Shown: positions 37,201-48,258, counted from the stretch's first letter. The stretch: 64,000 bases of DNA from Gimesia alba (GCF_007744675.1 NZ_CP036269.1:5931546-5995545), one strand, 5' to 3'. Numbers and translations are program-made. Notes: generated by a model from the sequence alone, not told the origin.

Positions 37201-40200
37201 TTCGTCCGTGGATCAGGCCAGGCGGCAACCGCGGCGTCCTGCAGACTGCGGTTCGGATCGGGAATCAACTCGGATAAATTCGTACCCAGTTCGGTTCCCA
37301 GACCTTCACAATATTCGCACCATCCCAGCGGACTGTTGAACGAATAGTTATGCGGCGTCAATTCTTCAAAACTCTGACCGCACTGTTCACAGAAATAAAA
37401 CAGGCTGAACGTTTCGAAATCCCATTCTTCTTCGGGAATCGTATCATCACAATAGCAGGTATACATCAACCCTTCGCCAAGCGCCAATGCAGATTCCACC
37501 GAGTCGGCAATGCGCGAACGATTCTTGGCGGCGACGGTAATCCGGTCGAGCACCACTTCCACTTCATGTCGGCGGCGGCGGTCGATTTCCGGTACCTCTT
37601 CCAGACGGTACGTCGTGCCATCAATGCGCACCCGCAGAAAGCCTTGTGACTTTAGTTTTTCCCAAAGCGTTTCATAGGCCTGACCGACGTTGATCTCGAC
37701 GGGCGCCAAGATCAAGAGCTTGGTTCCCGCTTCCATCGACAAAATGCGTTCAATGACTTCATCGGTAGTCTGCGTTTCCACGGGCACATCGCAGTCCGGG
37801 CAATACATGGTTCCGAGACGGGCATAGAGCACGCGCAGGTAATCATAGATTTCGGTTACGGTGCCGACGGTCGAACGGGGTGAATGACCGGTCGTTTTCT
37901 GTTCAATGGCAATCGCCGGCGAGAGCCCGTGAATGTGCTCGAACTTCGGTTTGGGCATCTGCCCGAGAAACTGGCGTGCGTAGGCCGACAGCGATTCGAC
38001 ATAGCGACGCTGCCCTTCGGCGTACAGCGTATCCATCGCCAGAGAACTCTTGCCGCTGCCACTCGGCCCACAAAATACATTCATCTGATTGCGGGGAATT
38101 TGCACATCCAGGTTTTGCAGATTGTGCTGGCCGGCACCGCGGATCGTGATCTCCTTGCTGTCCCCTTTCGGTTTGCCATTTCGTTTTTGATTCGCCGACT
38201 GCCAACGCAGATGCGGGTTGTTGAGAGTCAGCGCTTTTGCTGTTTTCTTGCGTTTCGTCGATTTGGCTGGTACCAGTTCGGTCTGTTCTTTCAAGGCTAA
38301 ACCGGTATAAGAGTGCGAACAGGCGGCGACTTCTTCGGGCGTGCCTTCAACCAAAATCGTTCCACCCCCTTCTCCCCCCTCGGGGCCGAGATCGATCACC
38401 CAGTCGGCCGTCTTGATCACATCGAGATGATGTTCGACCACCAGCACTGTGTTCCCGGCATCGACCAGATGATGCAGCACTTTCAGCAGTAATTTGACAT
38501 CGGCAAAGTGCAGCCCGGTCGTTGGTTCGTCTAAAAGATAAAAAGTGCTGCCGGTCGAACGTTTACCCAACTCGCGTGCCAGCTTGACCCGTTGTGCTTC
38601 ACCGCCGGACAGTGTAGGGGAAGGCTGTCCCAGTTTGAGATAGTCCAGCCCGACATTGTGCAGCGATTCCAGCAGCTTCAGAATTTTGGGAACGTTCTGA
38701 AAATGTTCAATTGCCTGTTGAATATCCATCTCCAGCACTTCGGCGATATTGGCGCCCTTGTAGCGAATCTCCAGCGTTTCATGGTGAAAACGGCGGCCTT
38801 CACAAACCGGACAGGGAACCCAGACATCAGCAAGAAAGTCCATCTCCAGCTTATTCGCGCCGTGTCCTTCACAGGCTTCACAGCGTCCGCCGGCAACATT
38901 GAAACTGAACCGCCCGGCTTTGTAGCCACGGGCGCGGGCATCCGGGAGCTTCGCATACAGATCGCGGATCAGATCAAAGACTTTGACATACGTCGCGGGA
39001 TTCGAACGGGGCGTACGACCGATGGGAGACTGATCGATGTCAATCGCTTTGTCGATGAATTCCAGGCCGGTCACTTTCTGGTGTTCGCCCGGATTTCCTT
39101 TTCCTTTGTTGACACTTTTATTGAGGACCGACCAGAGAATATCGTTCACGAGCGAACTTTTCCCAGAACCACTCACGCCGGTGACACAGATAAAACCTTT
39201 GGTGGGAATCACAGCGCTGATATTTTTCAGGTTATGATGTTTGGCCCCTTTGATTGTGATCGATTCTTTTTTGACAAGACGACGACGTGCTTCCGGGATT
39301 TCGATTTTTTCTTTACCGGAGAGGAACTGGGCCGTCACACTCTCTTTCGCTTTGAGAACTTTCTGATAGGTGCCTTCCGCGACAATGTGCCCGCCACGGA
39401 TACCGGGGCCGGGACCGAAGTCGACGATATGGTCAGCGGCGCGCATCGTCTCTTCATCGTGTTCAACGACGATCACCGTATTTCCCTGATCACGCAGATC
39501 GCAGAGACTTTCCAGCAACATCGTATTGTCGCGGGGATGCAAGCCGATGGAGGGTTCATCCAGAATATAAACGACGCCCACCAGACCGCAGCCAATCTGC
39601 CCGGCCAGTCGAATCCGCTGACTTTCACCGCCGGACAGCGTGGGCGCGGTGCGGTCGAGCGTCAGATAATTCAGGCCGCATCGCAACAGAAAGCCGAGGC
39701 GTCCGCGAATCTCTTTCAAGACTTCGTCGGCAATCAGCAAACCGGTTTCGTCCAATTCTAGTGATTCGAAGAAGGTGGCGGCTTCTTCAATACTGAAGGC
39801 ACAAACTTCCGGCAGAGTTTTGGCTGCTGGTTTTTGACTGCCGTTGGATGCATAACTGGTCGAAGTAATGTGGACGTGGCGTGCCTGTGTATTCAGTCGC
39901 GTTCCGTGGCAACTGGAACATTGGACGAAGTCCATGTACTTTTCGAGCTGTTTCCGCCGCATGGGGTTGCTGGTTTTACGGTAACTTTCCAGCAGTTCCT
40001 CAATGTATCCCTCCCAGGTGCCGCCATGCTTCCAAACACCGCCCGAATGCCGCCAACTGAAGGTGATATTGCGTTCGCCGGTTCCATACAAAAACTGGTG
40101 CTGCGCTGCTGCGGGCAATTCGTTCCAGGGCGTTTTCAGAAAACTGTCTTCAGTAAGTTTAAGATCTTTTTCGATAGAACGGGCCACGCCGTTGTAGATG

Positions 40201-41198
40201 TGACGTCGCCATTTTCCGACTTTGCTTAACGGGCCCAACAACTCGAAGGCCCCTTTTTGAATCGACAGCGAACCTTTTTTCAGTAACGAGTCGAGTGGAA
40301 AATCGTACCGCATTCCAAGGCCGTTACATTCAGTACACATCCCCAACGGACTGTTGAAACTGAATAACTGAGGCGTCGGCGGTTCATAGCTGATGCCGCA
40401 ATCGGCACAGGCATAGCGTGAGCTGAATATTTTGTCCTGCAGCGTCTCTGCATTTTCATTATCGGGATGTTTCGCAGAAAGTTCCTGGGCGACAATCAGC
40501 GTTCCATTGCCCAGTTTCAACGCCAGTTCCACCGACTCTGCCAGCCGCGCGCGGCTGACTTTGCCTGCCACCAGTCGGTCGATGACGACTTCTATCGTGT
40601 GCCGCATCTGACGATCCAGCTGAAGCTGATCGGTTAGTTGCACGATGCGACCATCGACGCGCGCTCTGAGGAAGCCCTGTTTGGAAAGATCCTCGAACAG
40701 ATCTTTGTACTCGCCCTTCTGCTGCTGGATCAACGGCGCCAGAATGGTAAAACGGGTTTTCTCCGGCAGGAGCGAAATTGAATCGATAATCCGCTCGCTG
40801 CTCTGGGAGCTGATCGGTTTGCCGCAGTTTTCACAGGAGCCCAGTCCGACGCGGGCGAATAAGACGCGGAGGTAGTCGTAGATTTCTGTAATCGTCCCCA
40901 CGGTGCTGCGCGGGTTGCGGCCGCTCATTTTCTGCTGAATGGAAATCGAAGGGGCGAGGCCGGAGATGGCATCGACTTCCGGTTTGGGCATTTGCCCCAG
41001 AAACTGACGCGCGTAACTGGAAAGCGATTCGACGTAGCGCCGTTGCCCTTCTGCGTAAAGCGTATCAAACGCAAGCGAGCTTTTGCCGGAGCCGCTGACT
41101 CCGGTCATGACGATCAGCCGATTGCGGGGAAGTTGAACACTGACGTTTTGCAGATTGTGCTCGCGAGCACCGGTAATAATGATATCTGTTTGTGACAT
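34230..41198 (-). CDS. uvrA: Tandem double UvrA excinuclease subunit with extra C-terminal domain
   Basis: 2322 residues from the ATG at 41198 ([16 protein letters not shown], the normal UvrA start; a TTG 15 codons upstream is less likely). Two complete UvrA modules follow each other. Module 1 (about 1-970) has Walker [15 protein letters not shown] and [13 protein letters not shown], with signatures [16 protein letters not shown] and [16 protein letters not shown]. Module 2 (about 1010-1940) has [14 protein letters not shown] and [13 protein letters not shown] with the matching signatures. Zinc-module CxxC pairs occur in both (for example CENC, CEAC, CPDC, CEDC). About 315 further residues (2005-2322), unlike UvrA, end the chain. 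Normal UvrA is about 940 residues and works as a dimer, so a covalent dimer is the likely meaning; Chlamydia has a comparable long UvrA. Role: damage recognition in nucleotide excision repair. Confidence 0.95.
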   Translation of the reverse strand: MSQTDIIITGAREHNLQNVSVQLPRNRLIVMTGVSGSGKSSLAFDTLYAEGQRRYVESLSSYARQFLGQMPKPEVDAISGLAPSISIQQKMSGRNPRSTVGTITEIYDYLRVLFARVGLGSCENCGKPISSQSSERIIDSISLLPEKTRFTILAPLIQQQKGEYKDLFEDLSKQGFLRARVDGRIVQLTDQLQLDRQMRHTIEVVIDRLVAGKVSRARLAESVELALKLGNGTLIVAQELSAKHPDNENAETLQDKIFSSRYACADCGISYEPPTPQLFSFNSPLGMCTECNGLGMRYDFPLDSLLKKGSLSIQKGAFELLGPLSKVGKWRRHIYNGVARSIEKDLKLTEDSFLKTPWNELPAAAQHQFLYGTGERNITFSWRHSGGVWKHGGTWEGYIEELLESYRKTSNPMRRKQLEKYMDFVQCSSCHGTRLNTQARHVHITSTSYASNGSQKPAAKTLPEVCAFSIEEAATFFESLELDETGLLIADEVLKEIRGRLGFLLRCGLNYLTLDRTAPTLSGGESQRIRLAGQIGCGLVGVVYILDEPSIGLHPRDNTMLLESLCDLRDQGNTVIVVEHDEETMRAADHIVDFGPGPGIRGGHIVAEGTYQKVLKAKESVTAQFLSGKEKIEIPEARRRLVKKESITIKGAKHHNLKNISAVIPTKGFICVTGVSGSGKSSLVNDILWSVLNKSVNKGKGNPGEHQKVTGLEFIDKAIDIDQSPIGRTPRSNPATYVKVFDLIRDLYAKLPDARARGYKAGRFSFNVAGGRCEACEGHGANKLEMDFLADVWVPCPVCEGRRFHHETLEIRYKGANIAEVLEMDIQQAIEHFQNVPKILKLLESLHNVGLDYLKLGQPSPTLSGGEAQRVKLARELGKRSTGSTFYLLDEPTTGLHFADVKLLLKVLHHLVDAGNTVLVVEHHLDVIKTADWVIDLGPEGGEGGGTILVEGTPEEVAACSHSYTGLALKEQTELVPAKSTKRKKTAKALTLNNPHLRWQSANQKRNGKPKGDSKEITIRGAGQHNLQNLDVQIPRNQMNVFCGPSGSGKSSLAMDTLYAEGQRRYVESLSAYARQFLGQMPKPKFEHIHGLSPAIAIEQKTTGHSPRSTVGTVTEIYDYLRVLYARLGTMYCPDCDVPVETQTTDEVIERILSMEAGTKLLILAPVEINVGQAYETLWEKLKSQGFLRVRIDGTTYRLEEVPEIDRRRRHEVEVVLDRITVAAKNRSRIADSVESALALGEGLMYTCYCDDTIPEEEWDFETFSLFYFCEQCGQSFEELTPHNYSFNSPLGWCEYCEGLGTELGTNLSELIPDPNRSLQDAAVAAWPDPRTNPEFNKTLIALAKQFRIPLDVPFNQLSVKQQRVILYGDEERWIPLDDSGRIQFQYKGLYPAIEEASRLSFAFRSRLHEMTGEVPCSVCNGSRLRTDAAAVRFQGKTIGQFCDLPLSDALAFIKTAKLDKRQKQIAGDLIKEATSRLEFLVDVGLEYLTLSRPLPTLSGGESQRIRLAGQVGRSLTGVLYVLDEPTIGLHPRDNTRLINTLKKLRDIGNTIVMVEHDREVLEASDCLYDFGPGAGRFGGTIVGKGSPKQLQRKKKSLTGQYLSDQLTIPLPQERRVIYEKQGKTDVAVSPTGHWLELKGARQHNLQSVDLSIPLGAFICITGVSGSGKSSLIEETLARAVTKKLHRSKEAPGPFDDLLGLEQINKAIIVDQRPLGNTPASNPATYTGVFDQIRELFSRLPDSKVRGYQPGRFSFNRSGGRCEDCEGNGQRCIEMHFLPDVWVTCETCNGKRYNQETLSVKYKGKSIADVLEMSIGEVAELFNNIPAIRRTMETLCAIGLDYLTLGQSAPTLSGGESQRVKLAAELARPSTGKTLYLLDEPTTGLHFDDIAKLLKVLNSLVELGNTVIVIEHNLDVIKTADWLVDVGPEAGIGGGRIIAAGTPEKLVEHADRFQKQSTKASARKSKQPPLLRSYTGEILKPILASGDREEREVFDAQSLGEKQAGDLDLKQIGRDAQMPWQKEGRRWHTQDHVSLSGAACQWEGGALEAVIDFVENKEGFGEINWNHRSIVEVNGPVKKQGWFLHANTGDEWLLRLNFRVKRNTFKQDELRDQLAFKSLDDLDELPIYGRSNRVRVKNLKGPWQEVSLTVHWEEEISTPAFMEFLETACESYLGLIQRDEIKPEEIMPWKVLKKKWHLSRKGFPNNKRVVWDASLLESLFDLVEQTYPDSVIQWDSKSLVKFTRAGQKKSFLTIHTKRREGVDLTLQSSAGQLTLGKIADLGSEREIKTDSKGREQARIRFTNQKQVQNKAFKQLLKSMTDE

Positions 41199-41283
41199 GG
41201 ACCGCGTTATACCAATCGGCTGATGCCGAGATAAGAAACTCAAACGAAATCGTGATCAATCGAACGCATCGATTCAAAGTGGC

Positions 41284-41694
41284 TCAGAGCAACCCGCCGC
41301 CGAAGCTATCTTCTTCCTCATCTTCAGCCGCCGGTTCTTGAACCTGAGGTGTGTCTGGTTTGGGCTCTTCGGGAGCAGTGAATGAAATTTCTGTCGTCTG
41401 CGCTTCAGCCACGACGATTTCTTCGACCGTTTCCATTTCCTCAATCGAACGTGCCGCGGCGGCAGCCCGTTCTGAAGAAGACTGATCGGCAGCCGGCGGT
41501 TCATAATAGTCAAAATGAAACGGATCCCGGTACAGACTGCGTTTTTCTTCGACGAGTTTCATGAAGACAGTTTCTCCATTCATCTGCGTTGATTTGGTAG
41601 TGACATCGCCACTCAATCGAATCGTTTCGCCCGTTTGAGGACACTTCCAGAGTCGCCTGACATCAAGGTCCAGCTTCAATCCGGGGCCTTTCAT
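41284..41694 (-). CDS. Small protein with acidic, probably disordered tail
   Basis: 136 residues. The first ~65 look folded (LDLDVRRLWKCPQTGETIRL, with a single Cys) and might form a small beta domain or half zinc ribbon. The rest is Glu/Ala/Pro-rich and ends DSFGGGLL. The same pattern, an acidic tail ending in [ST]FGxG plus two aliphatic residues, ends the SpoVG-like protein at 32352. AAAGAGAAAAG precedes the ATG. It stands 85 bases upstream of uvrA on the same strand and may be co-transcribed with it. No family name that I can support. Confidence 0.75.
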   Translation of the reverse strand: MKGPGLKLDLDVRRLWKCPQTGETIRLSGDVTTKSTQMNGETVFMKLVEEKRSLYRDPFHFDYYEPPAADQSSSERAAAAARSIEEMETVEEIVVAEAQTTEISFTAPEEPKPDTPQVQEPAAEDEEEDSFGGGLL

Positions 41695-41868
41695 AGTGCT
41701 TTTCTCTTTACTATTGGGGGATCAGAAATCAACGCTTTTCAGAAACGCTTCACTACATTACACTTTGCATCTCTATGAAACATACCTGATCTCGTATCCT
41801 GTGTTCAATTGCTGGCGTCGAAATAATTAAATCGAAGATCCTTTTGTTCATTAAATCAAGGTTAATTG

Positions 41869-42888
41869 ATGTCTGATTCCGAACCATCCGTTTCCCAACC
41901 CCCACCCAAATTTCCCGCCAAAGGGGATCTGATCCAGCTCGGACGGGGCCTTTTAATGGGGGGGGCCGACATCATTCCTGGCGTTTCCGGGGGAACCGTC
42001 GCACTGATTCTGGGCATCTACCAGCGACTGATTACCGCCATCAGTCACTGTGATGCCCGATTGTTTCAACTACTGATACAGCGAAAGTGGTCTGAAGCGG
42101 CGCAACACCTCGACCTGCGATTTGTGATTCCCCTGGGTGTGGGAATTTTGACGGGAGTCGTCAGCCTGGCCAGCCTGATGCATTATCTGCTCGATTATCA
42201 TCTACAACTGACATTGTCGCTGTTTTTTGGATTGATCCTGGCTTCCAGTTTTCTCGTGGCACAAATGGTAGATCGCTGGACGATCGCGAATGTGATTGCG
42301 TTTGTCGCTTCATTGATCGGCGTTTATCTGCTGGTGGGAGAACATTCCGTCAAGCCGCCGGAAGGAAATCTGTATGTCTTTCTCTGCGGGATGATCGCCA
42401 TCTGCGCGATGATCCTGCCTGGCATCAGCGGCGCACTGATTCTGATCCTGCTGGGAAAATATCACGACATTACCGGTTTATTGAAAACCATTCCCAAAGA
42501 ACTACTCAAAGGGAATATCGACTGGAACGGTTTGCTGACTGTTGTTGTGTTTGTGTCGGGTTGTTTACTCGGATTGATCCTGTTCAGCAAAGTGCTACGC
42601 TGGCTGTTGCACAATTTTCATACGCTGACAATGGCCGTGCTCTGCGGCCTGATGGTGGGTTCATTACGACGGATCTGGCCGTTCAAGATTGACGCGACCC
42701 CCTACACTGCCGAACAGACACCTGAAATGGTGCCCTTCAAACATCGGATTTACGAAAATGTCTGGCCGGGCAGTTTCGACGGCATGTTTTGGGCCTCGCT
42801 GGCGCTGATCGCTGGTGCCGCTGTTCTGGTCTGGGGACTGGATCGCTTATCCCAGAAATACGCGATGCACGATACAAGCAACCTTTAG
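41869..42888 (+). CDS. DUF368 membrane protein (polyprenyl-phosphate transporter, PopT-like)
   Basis: 339 residues from the ATG at 41869 (a TTG one codon earlier is the alternative). About eight to nine hydrophobic segments. The two family repeats are GGADIIPGVSGGTVALI (about residues 28-45) and AICAMILPGISGALI (about 178-193), the internal PG-x-SG pair that defines DUF368. Members were shown to recycle undecaprenyl phosphate across the inner membrane, so a role in envelope building is likely. Monocistronic by position, between divergent and convergent neighbours; the stop is 12 bases from the end of the next, convergent gene. Confidence 0.9.
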   Translation: MSDSEPSVSQPPPKFPAKGDLIQLGRGLLMGGADIIPGVSGGTVALILGIYQRLITAISHCDARLFQLLIQRKWSEAAQHLDLRFVIPLGVGILTGVVSLASLMHYLLDYHLQLTLSLFFGLILASSFLVAQMVDRWTIANVIAFVASLIGVYLLVGEHSVKPPEGNLYVFLCGMIAICAMILPGISGALILILLGKYHDITGLLKTIPKELLKGNIDWNGLLTVVVFVSGCLLGLILFSKVLRWLLHNFHTLTMAVLCGLMVGSLRRIWPFKIDATPYTAEQTPEMVPFKHRIYENVWPGSFDGMFWASLALIAGAAVLVWGLDRLSQKYAMHDTSNL

Positions 42889-42900
42889 TTGGTACGTTCC

Positions 42901-45240
42901 TTAATCTTTCCCATCATCCTGAGGGTAAAGTAAAACACGGTCGTGGCACAAAAGGATCAGATCCTTGCGATTATCACCGGTCAGATCGGCGATCACGGCT
43001 TCCCGCGGATTGACACCGGCCCGGTTGGAACGGGAAAAAGTTTTCTCTTCAAAGACTTTGAAGTTTAACGCATGCTTCAGGTCCTGTTTCGCGCCCAAGT
43101 TGAGAATTTCGACATGATGAGTGCGTGTGTCGAGGATCACCAGGTCAGACCGACCATCGCCGTTCAGATCGCCTGCCACCGAATCGGTAAAGTAGGCTTG
43201 CGGCAATTTTGATTCAAAGGAAGCCACTTCCTTCAATGTGGGTGGAGTCTGACCGGAGTAGAGAATCCCGAATTGTCCCCGTCCGAACAATAACAGGTCG
43301 GGCCGCTGATCGCCGTTCAAGTCGGCGACGTGGGCAGAAATAAAGGGAAACTCGCCAATTTCCACTTCTTTCCAAGGACGATAAACATTGGACTCTTTCC
43401 GCAAAATGCGGAGTTTCTCAACCCCCAGGTCGACCAGTACAATTTCATCGCCTGGTTCGCCATCAAGGTCAATGTTCACTGCACCGACGACGCGGGCTTT
43501 GCTTTCAGGGGCATTGAACTGATCGACAACCTGCCATTGATTGGTGGAGTTCAACCTCAGTCGGCGGGCGAAGTTATTCTGCGCGGTCAGAACCCAGTCC
43601 CGTTTTTTGCCGCCAATGAAAATGGATTCGGGTTTGATTTCATCCAAGTTGATTCCCCCGGAAGGCTCAATCAATTTGGGAGTTTGCCTTGGAAGTAACG
43701 AGACCATTTTGGGTGATCGGGACAGTCCGTAAAATGCCATGAGTTCATAAATGCCGTCTCCATTGGCGTCGAGCTTGACTAATGATTTGGGCGCATCCAG
43801 GCTGGGAGGATTGCTTGGAAACTGATATTCGCTCCACTTCCCATCACTGCCCAGACGGAGTGCCTGCAACTTATAACTATAGCTTCCTTTGTTGACGACT
43901 TTGGCGGCATAAATCAATTCGGGTGTCTGATTTCCATCCAGGTCAGCCAGTTCAAACGCCAATGGCTCGCCTTTAATGGGTAGAATTTGAGGAAACGACA
44001 AACGCTGTTTGTCTAATGAACTGACGCCGATAATCTTTTCGCGTTCGCTCAAGACAAAGACTTCGCCCCGTCCGTCGCCGTTCACATCTTCAATGCGTAA
44101 CTGCTCCACGCCCAGCAGACCGGGGTAGGTCTGCCCGAGATCGAGGCCGCGATCTTTCGTTTGCAGATAAACCAGCATTTGCGCGGTTTCCGGGTCAGAG
44201 ACAACGACATCGCTTAATCCATCACCGTTGATATCTCCCACACCAAAACCACGATTGCGACCTGATCCTGCTTCGCCGAATCCGTACAGAGTCAGTCGTT
44301 TGGAGAGATCTCCGTTTTGATTCTGTGCGTTTTCCAGCTGCTGAACTTTGAGACGCCCGGTTTGTGAATCAATGGTCATGATTTCCGAACCCGGTTTGCC
44401 ATCGAGATTGGAGAGTGTGACCGAACGCGGGTTAGAAAGCTCAAACCGAATTTCCGGCCCCAGTTTTCCATCCTGTTTTTGCAAACGGGCACACAAAACC
44501 TGGTTTTTCCCATCACGGGTCGCGTAGGTAAAATCGTTGCGACCATCGCCGTCCAGATCGGCAATCGCAGCAAGGCCCAGCTTGGGAGACGTATTCAGAA
44601 TTGATTGCGGCGTATTTAACTCCCCTTGCGTGTTCTGCAGAATTTCATAGGTATGATTTTTCCCCAGAACAATTAAATCGTCTTTCTGGTCGAAATTCAG
44701 ATCTCCGGCCGCAATCGTCCACTGCGTGGGCTGCAAGTCGGCCAGTCGAATCCGTTTGCGTTTTGACCAGTCTCCCTTTTCAGACTGATAGCGAATAATC
44801 AATCGATCCGGCAATGCCAGATAAGCCAGATCGTTGCGGCCATCGCCGTTGAAGTCCCCCACGGTCAAAGCAGAGACAGAAACATCAACGGGTACCTTCA
44901 CATGTTTCAACCGAGCATCATTGGGAATGAAGTTGATGCCTTGATTGGAATCGTCATTCGCTTCCTGATCTTTGTCGGTTCGTTGCTGCAAGATATCAAT
45001 GCGACTGTTACTGTTGTCGATCAGAATCAGGTCATTCAGATGATCCCCGTTGATATCTTCCGCCAGCATGTTGGAAGAGCGACTGGATAATTTGAAGAGT
45101 TCGAGTGGCTTGAATCCGTAGAATTCAGCCAGATTGACTTTTTCGTCAGCGCAAGCCGGCTTCCCGTTTCCTCCGACCACTAAAGCCACTAACGCAAAGA
45201 AGCATAAAACCCGGTCTGCTTTTCGTAAGCCGTTAAACAT
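42901..45240 (-). CDS. Exported FG-GAP/VCBS-repeat protein
   Basis: 779 residues with a signal peptide (MFNGLRKADRVLCFFALVALVVGG, cleavage near ACA). I count about thirteen FG-GAP-type repeats with Ca-binding loops, for example DFNGDGRNDLAYLA, DLDGDGRNDFTYA, DINGDGLSDVVVSD, DVNGDGRGEVFVL and DLNGDGRSDLVILD. This suggests two beta propellers. Ligand unknown; such proteins sit in the periplasm or on the surface. GAGGAG precedes the ATG. It lies 89 bases from the sppA gene upstream on the same strand; co-transcription is possible. Confidence 0.9.
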   Translation of the reverse strand: MFNGLRKADRVLCFFALVALVVGGNGKPACADEKVNLAEFYGFKPLELFKLSSRSSNMLAEDINGDHLNDLILIDNSNSRIDILQQRTDKDQEANDDSNQGINFIPNDARLKHVKVPVDVSVSALTVGDFNGDGRNDLAYLALPDRLIIRYQSEKGDWSKRKRIRLADLQPTQWTIAAGDLNFDQKDDLIVLGKNHTYEILQNTQGELNTPQSILNTSPKLGLAAIADLDGDGRNDFTYATRDGKNQVLCARLQKQDGKLGPEIRFELSNPRSVTLSNLDGKPGSEIMTIDSQTGRLKVQQLENAQNQNGDLSKRLTLYGFGEAGSGRNRGFGVGDINGDGLSDVVVSDPETAQMLVYLQTKDRGLDLGQTYPGLLGVEQLRIEDVNGDGRGEVFVLSEREKIIGVSSLDKQRLSFPQILPIKGEPLAFELADLDGNQTPELIYAAKVVNKGSYSYKLQALRLGSDGKWSEYQFPSNPPSLDAPKSLVKLDANGDGIYELMAFYGLSRSPKMVSLLPRQTPKLIEPSGGINLDEIKPESIFIGGKKRDWVLTAQNNFARRLRLNSTNQWQVVDQFNAPESKARVVGAVNIDLDGEPGDEIVLVDLGVEKLRILRKESNVYRPWKEVEIGEFPFISAHVADLNGDQRPDLLLFGRGQFGILYSGQTPPTLKEVASFESKLPQAYFTDSVAGDLNGDGRSDLVILDTRTHHVEILNLGAKQDLKHALNFKVFEEKTFSRSNRAGVNPREAVIADLTGDNRKDLILLCHDRVLLYPQDDGKD

Positions 45241-45329
45241 CCTGTCTCCTCGTTCTCATATTTCTACTCTGATCATCAGCTTCAGGCTGAGGCGTTTCAG
45301 AGTTGTTAAATCATCAGACCAATTTTTGA

Positions 45330-47138
45330 CTAGTTCACACGAATCTGAAATGGCATCAGCGTCAGCGTTTTTTCCCGAGCCAGCAAGTTGATCAGATCCA
45401 GTTGTTTCAACTGCTGTGATAATTCGGGAGAGAGCAGATTGAGCATGCGCGTCATTTGCTGAGCCTGCCCGGCCTGTGCATCAATGGGGCCAAAAATCTG
45501 CTCAAACGGACTGGTCGGCCGGGGAAGAATTAATTTTTCAAATTTCTCACCTTTCGGAATCTTACCGAGCTGGCGCGCGTGCTCGATGGCATCGTCCAGC
45601 GTTCCCAGTTGATCCACTAATCCATTATTGAGCGCCATCGCTCCTGTATAAACGCGGCCCCGGGCCAGTTTTTCCAGGGCGGTGTACTCCATTTTTCGTC
45701 CCTCAGCCGCTTTTTCCGTAAACTGTTTATAGACGGCATACAGCAGCTTGGTCACAGCGGCACGTTCTGATTCCGTAAAGCCAGTCATGGGGCTGAAGGT
45801 CCCGCTGTTTTTGCCGCGTGAAATCACGCTGGTGGTAATTCCAATTTTGTTATACAGACCTTCTACAGCCAGTTTCCCGCCTACCACACCAATCGATCCG
45901 GTCAACGTGCCAGGCTCTGCAAAGATGTGATTCGCGCCCATGGAAATGTAATAGCCTCCGCTGGCAGCGACATCGCCCATGCTGACCACGATTGGCTTGC
46001 CTGCTTCTTGCAGCGAACGCCACATTAAATCACTGGCGAGCGCACTTCCCCCCGGACTGTCGACCCGCAGGACAATGGCTTTGACCTGATCATCTTTAGC
46101 TGCTTTTTCAACAGCTTTGATGAAGGTATCAGAGCCCAGTACATTCACACCCAGAAGTCCGCCTTGTGAACTGGAACCAGACATAATTGCCCCGGTTGCA
46201 TAAATCACGGCAATCCGTGGTCCTGAACCAATGCGTTGTGAGGAATCGATGCCGGCTAACAAATCCATCAATTTAATCAGGCCGGCGATCCCTGAGAAAT
46301 CGGTATCCGCTCGCTTTTTCGCATATTTCTTGATGATCCGGACTTCGGTCTTGGCTTTGCCTCCGGTGATCAGTTTGGGTAGCTGATCTTCATAGGCAAT
46401 ATGATCGACAAGCCCTTTCTGTTTGGCATCCGCGGCCATGTAGGGTCCAGCGTTGATCGCGGCTTCCACCTGCTCTGCCGTGATGCCCCTGGATTTGGAA
46501 ATCATTGCTTTGATCTGACGATAATAGTCATCCAGCAGCGCTTCCATTTCTTCACGAAATGCAGGGCTCATATCCGTTCGCGTGTAAGGCTCGGCTGCCG
46601 ACTTGTATTCGCCGACCCGCAATACGTCCGGCTTGACATCCAGCCAGTCGAATAAATTTTTATAGAAGCTGACCTCGGCGCGCATCCCCAGCAGAATCAG
46701 CGTGGCCGACTCTGGCATCACGATCTGATCGCAGGCGGTCGCGATCAGATAATCTTTCGTCATGCCCGACTCAATCCAGGCATACACTTTTTTCTTGCCT
46801 TTACGGACTTTGAAAATGGCTTCGCGCAGTTCGTTGATTTTCGCCCAGCCCAGCTGAGTTCCCTTCAAATGCAGGATTACTCCCGTCAGGGATTGATCCT
46901 CGGCTGCTTTTTCCAGTCGCCCGGTCACCTTGGAAAGCGACTCGGTCACATCACCAAACAACCCCGGCATCTGTGGGCCTTCGGGATAAGAACCCTTAAT
47001 GATAATGTGTGCCCAGTTTTCCCGCGTGGGCTTGTCTTTTTCTTCTGCAGCTGAAGCAGATGTCAGCATAAAACAGAGACTGCACCCCAAAACCAGAGCG
47101 AATAGTAACCATCGATTTTTCAGAAACGGCATCGACAT
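45330..47138 (-). CDS. sppA: Signal peptide peptidase SppA, long form
   Basis: 602 residues, the two-domain (67 kDa) SppA type as in E. coli. A signal anchor is at residues 8-31. In the first S49 domain the general-base Lys lies in VGEYKSAAEPYTR (Lys179). In the second, the nucleophile Ser lies in DVAASGGYYIS (Ser393) after RVDSPGGSALASD. Both catalytic residues are kept, so an active membrane-bound protease that degrades cleaved signal peptides is expected. GGAG stands seven bases before the ATG. An upstream, divergent gene starts 310 bases away. Confidence 0.93.
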   Translation of the reverse strand: MSMPFLKNRWLLFALVLGCSLCFMLTSASAAEEKDKPTRENWAHIIIKGSYPEGPQMPGLFGDVTESLSKVTGRLEKAAEDQSLTGVILHLKGTQLGWAKINELREAIFKVRKGKKKVYAWIESGMTKDYLIATACDQIVMPESATLILLGMRAEVSFYKNLFDWLDVKPDVLRVGEYKSAAEPYTRTDMSPAFREEMEALLDDYYRQIKAMISKSRGITAEQVEAAINAGPYMAADAKQKGLVDHIAYEDQLPKLITGGKAKTEVRIIKKYAKKRADTDFSGIAGLIKLMDLLAGIDSSQRIGSGPRIAVIYATGAIMSGSSSQGGLLGVNVLGSDTFIKAVEKAAKDDQVKAIVLRVDSPGGSALASDLMWRSLQEAGKPIVVSMGDVAASGGYYISMGANHIFAEPGTLTGSIGVVGGKLAVEGLYNKIGITTSVISRGKNSGTFSPMTGFTESERAAVTKLLYAVYKQFTEKAAEGRKMEYTALEKLARGRVYTGAMALNNGLVDQLGTLDDAIEHARQLGKIPKGEKFEKLILPRPTSPFEQIFGPIDAQAGQAQQMTRMLNLLSPELSQQLKQLDLINLLAREKTLTLMPFQIRVN

Positions 47139-47448
47139 CAGAAATCTCCAGTAGAGGGACGTATGTATTGTTTGCAGAGGTAGAACCGGCTTTTCGACAA
47201 TCCGTGAAACGTTAAAACCGTGTTAACTCCTATAAGCAGTCTAAGGCGAACTACCGGCAACGGTCAAGAAAGAGTTGACTGATGCTCCCGTTATTCGCAC
47301 TGAAAATGATTCGCTTGGGAAAATTCCTGCCGGAAAAACCAAAAAGTGTTGTCAGAGGATGCCTCTTTTGTCACACTGGAGACTTAAGTTTCTCACAGTA
47401 ATTGACCGTCTCGCTTCATTTTCCGTGTTCAGCTCTGGTTTTCAAAAT
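47139..47448. other. Divergent promoter region
   Basis: 310 bases between sppA (minus) and the next plus-strand gene. An open frame from 47275 runs in phase into that gene but has no ribosome site and precedes its signal peptide, so it is taken as non-coding leader. No repeat or RNA structure seen. Confidence 0.4.
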
Positions 47449-48258
47449 ATGTCTGTCCGATCAATCTTTGTTGCCGTTTGCCTGGTTGTTTCCTGTTCGA
47501 GTTCCCTGTTTGCACAAGGGCTGGTCTGGGAATTGCCTCCCGATGGTTCCTGGGTCAGATTTGAAGGCACTTATGAAAAAGAGATGCCGGGGCCGGAATC
47601 CAACGATTTGAATGTCAAACTCAAATGGACGCGGCATCTGATTATCAGCTCGGTCGGTTCTGAAATGGCGGAATTCGACGGCGCGCAAACCGCCTGTCGC
47701 TGGCTTGAGTTCAAGTGCATTACCGGCAAGGCGACGGAATCGGGAGTAGCCCCGGGGGTCTCGGGCCCGCGGATTTATAAAGTGCTCGTCCCCGAATCTG
47801 CAATTAACGGTCAGCTCGTTGATAAAAAACAGATTCCTATCACGTTTCTTCCGATTATTCGTGGCTATCGAAAAATCGGCGATCGAGAAGTTGAACCTTT
47901 AAAAACAAATGTGTTGCGGTATTACCCGATGATCACAATGCTCGAGCATTACACCAAATGGGACTCGGAAGGTGAAGCAACGACTGTCGAAACGCCAGCC
48001 GGAGCTGTCTCTGCTCGAGAGTACAAGGGAACGTTCATGAGCGAAAGTCCGAGTGCTCGCTCCAAGAACGAAGGTACCATCTGGCGCACGAGCGAGATTC
48101 CGTTTGGTGTGGCGAAATGGACCGTGGAAGTCACACGGGATACTAAAGGGGGCACGCAACCCCGATCCGAATTCAAAATGACGTCTCGGATTCATGTGGC
48201 GATGTCGGCTCATGAAGTCGGAAAAAATGCCGAGAGCTCGCTCCCCGCGTCTCGCTAA
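47449..48258 (+). CDS. Exported protein of unknown function
   Basis: 269 residues from the ATG at 47449, chosen because the signal peptide begins there (MSVRSIFVAVCLVVSCSSSLFAQG). The mature part begins LVWELPPDGSWVRFEGTYE, beta-rich throughout, and contains TRHLIISSVGSE and CRWLEFKC. The pattern recurs in planctomycete exported proteins but I cannot name a domain. It is followed by the aspartate aminotransferase gene, 286 bases on; no operon is implied. Confidence 0.78.
   Translation: MSVRSIFVAVCLVVSCSSSLFAQGLVWELPPDGSWVRFEGTYEKEMPGPESNDLNVKLKWTRHLIISSVGSEMAEFDGAQTACRWLEFKCITGKATESGVAPGVSGPRIYKVLVPESAINGQLVDKKQIPITFLPIIRGYRKIGDREVEPLKTNVLRYYPMITMLEHYTKWDSEGEATTVETPAGAVSAREYKGTFMSESPSARSKNEGTIWRTSEIPFGVAKWTVEVTRDTKGGTQPRSEFKMTSRIHVAMSAHEVGKNAESSLPASR

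Noticed and set aside
38592-39761. A 389-codon plus-strand open frame
   Set aside because: It lies wholly antisense inside the double UvrA gene, follows from its codon bias and conserved motifs, and has no family pattern or ribosome site.
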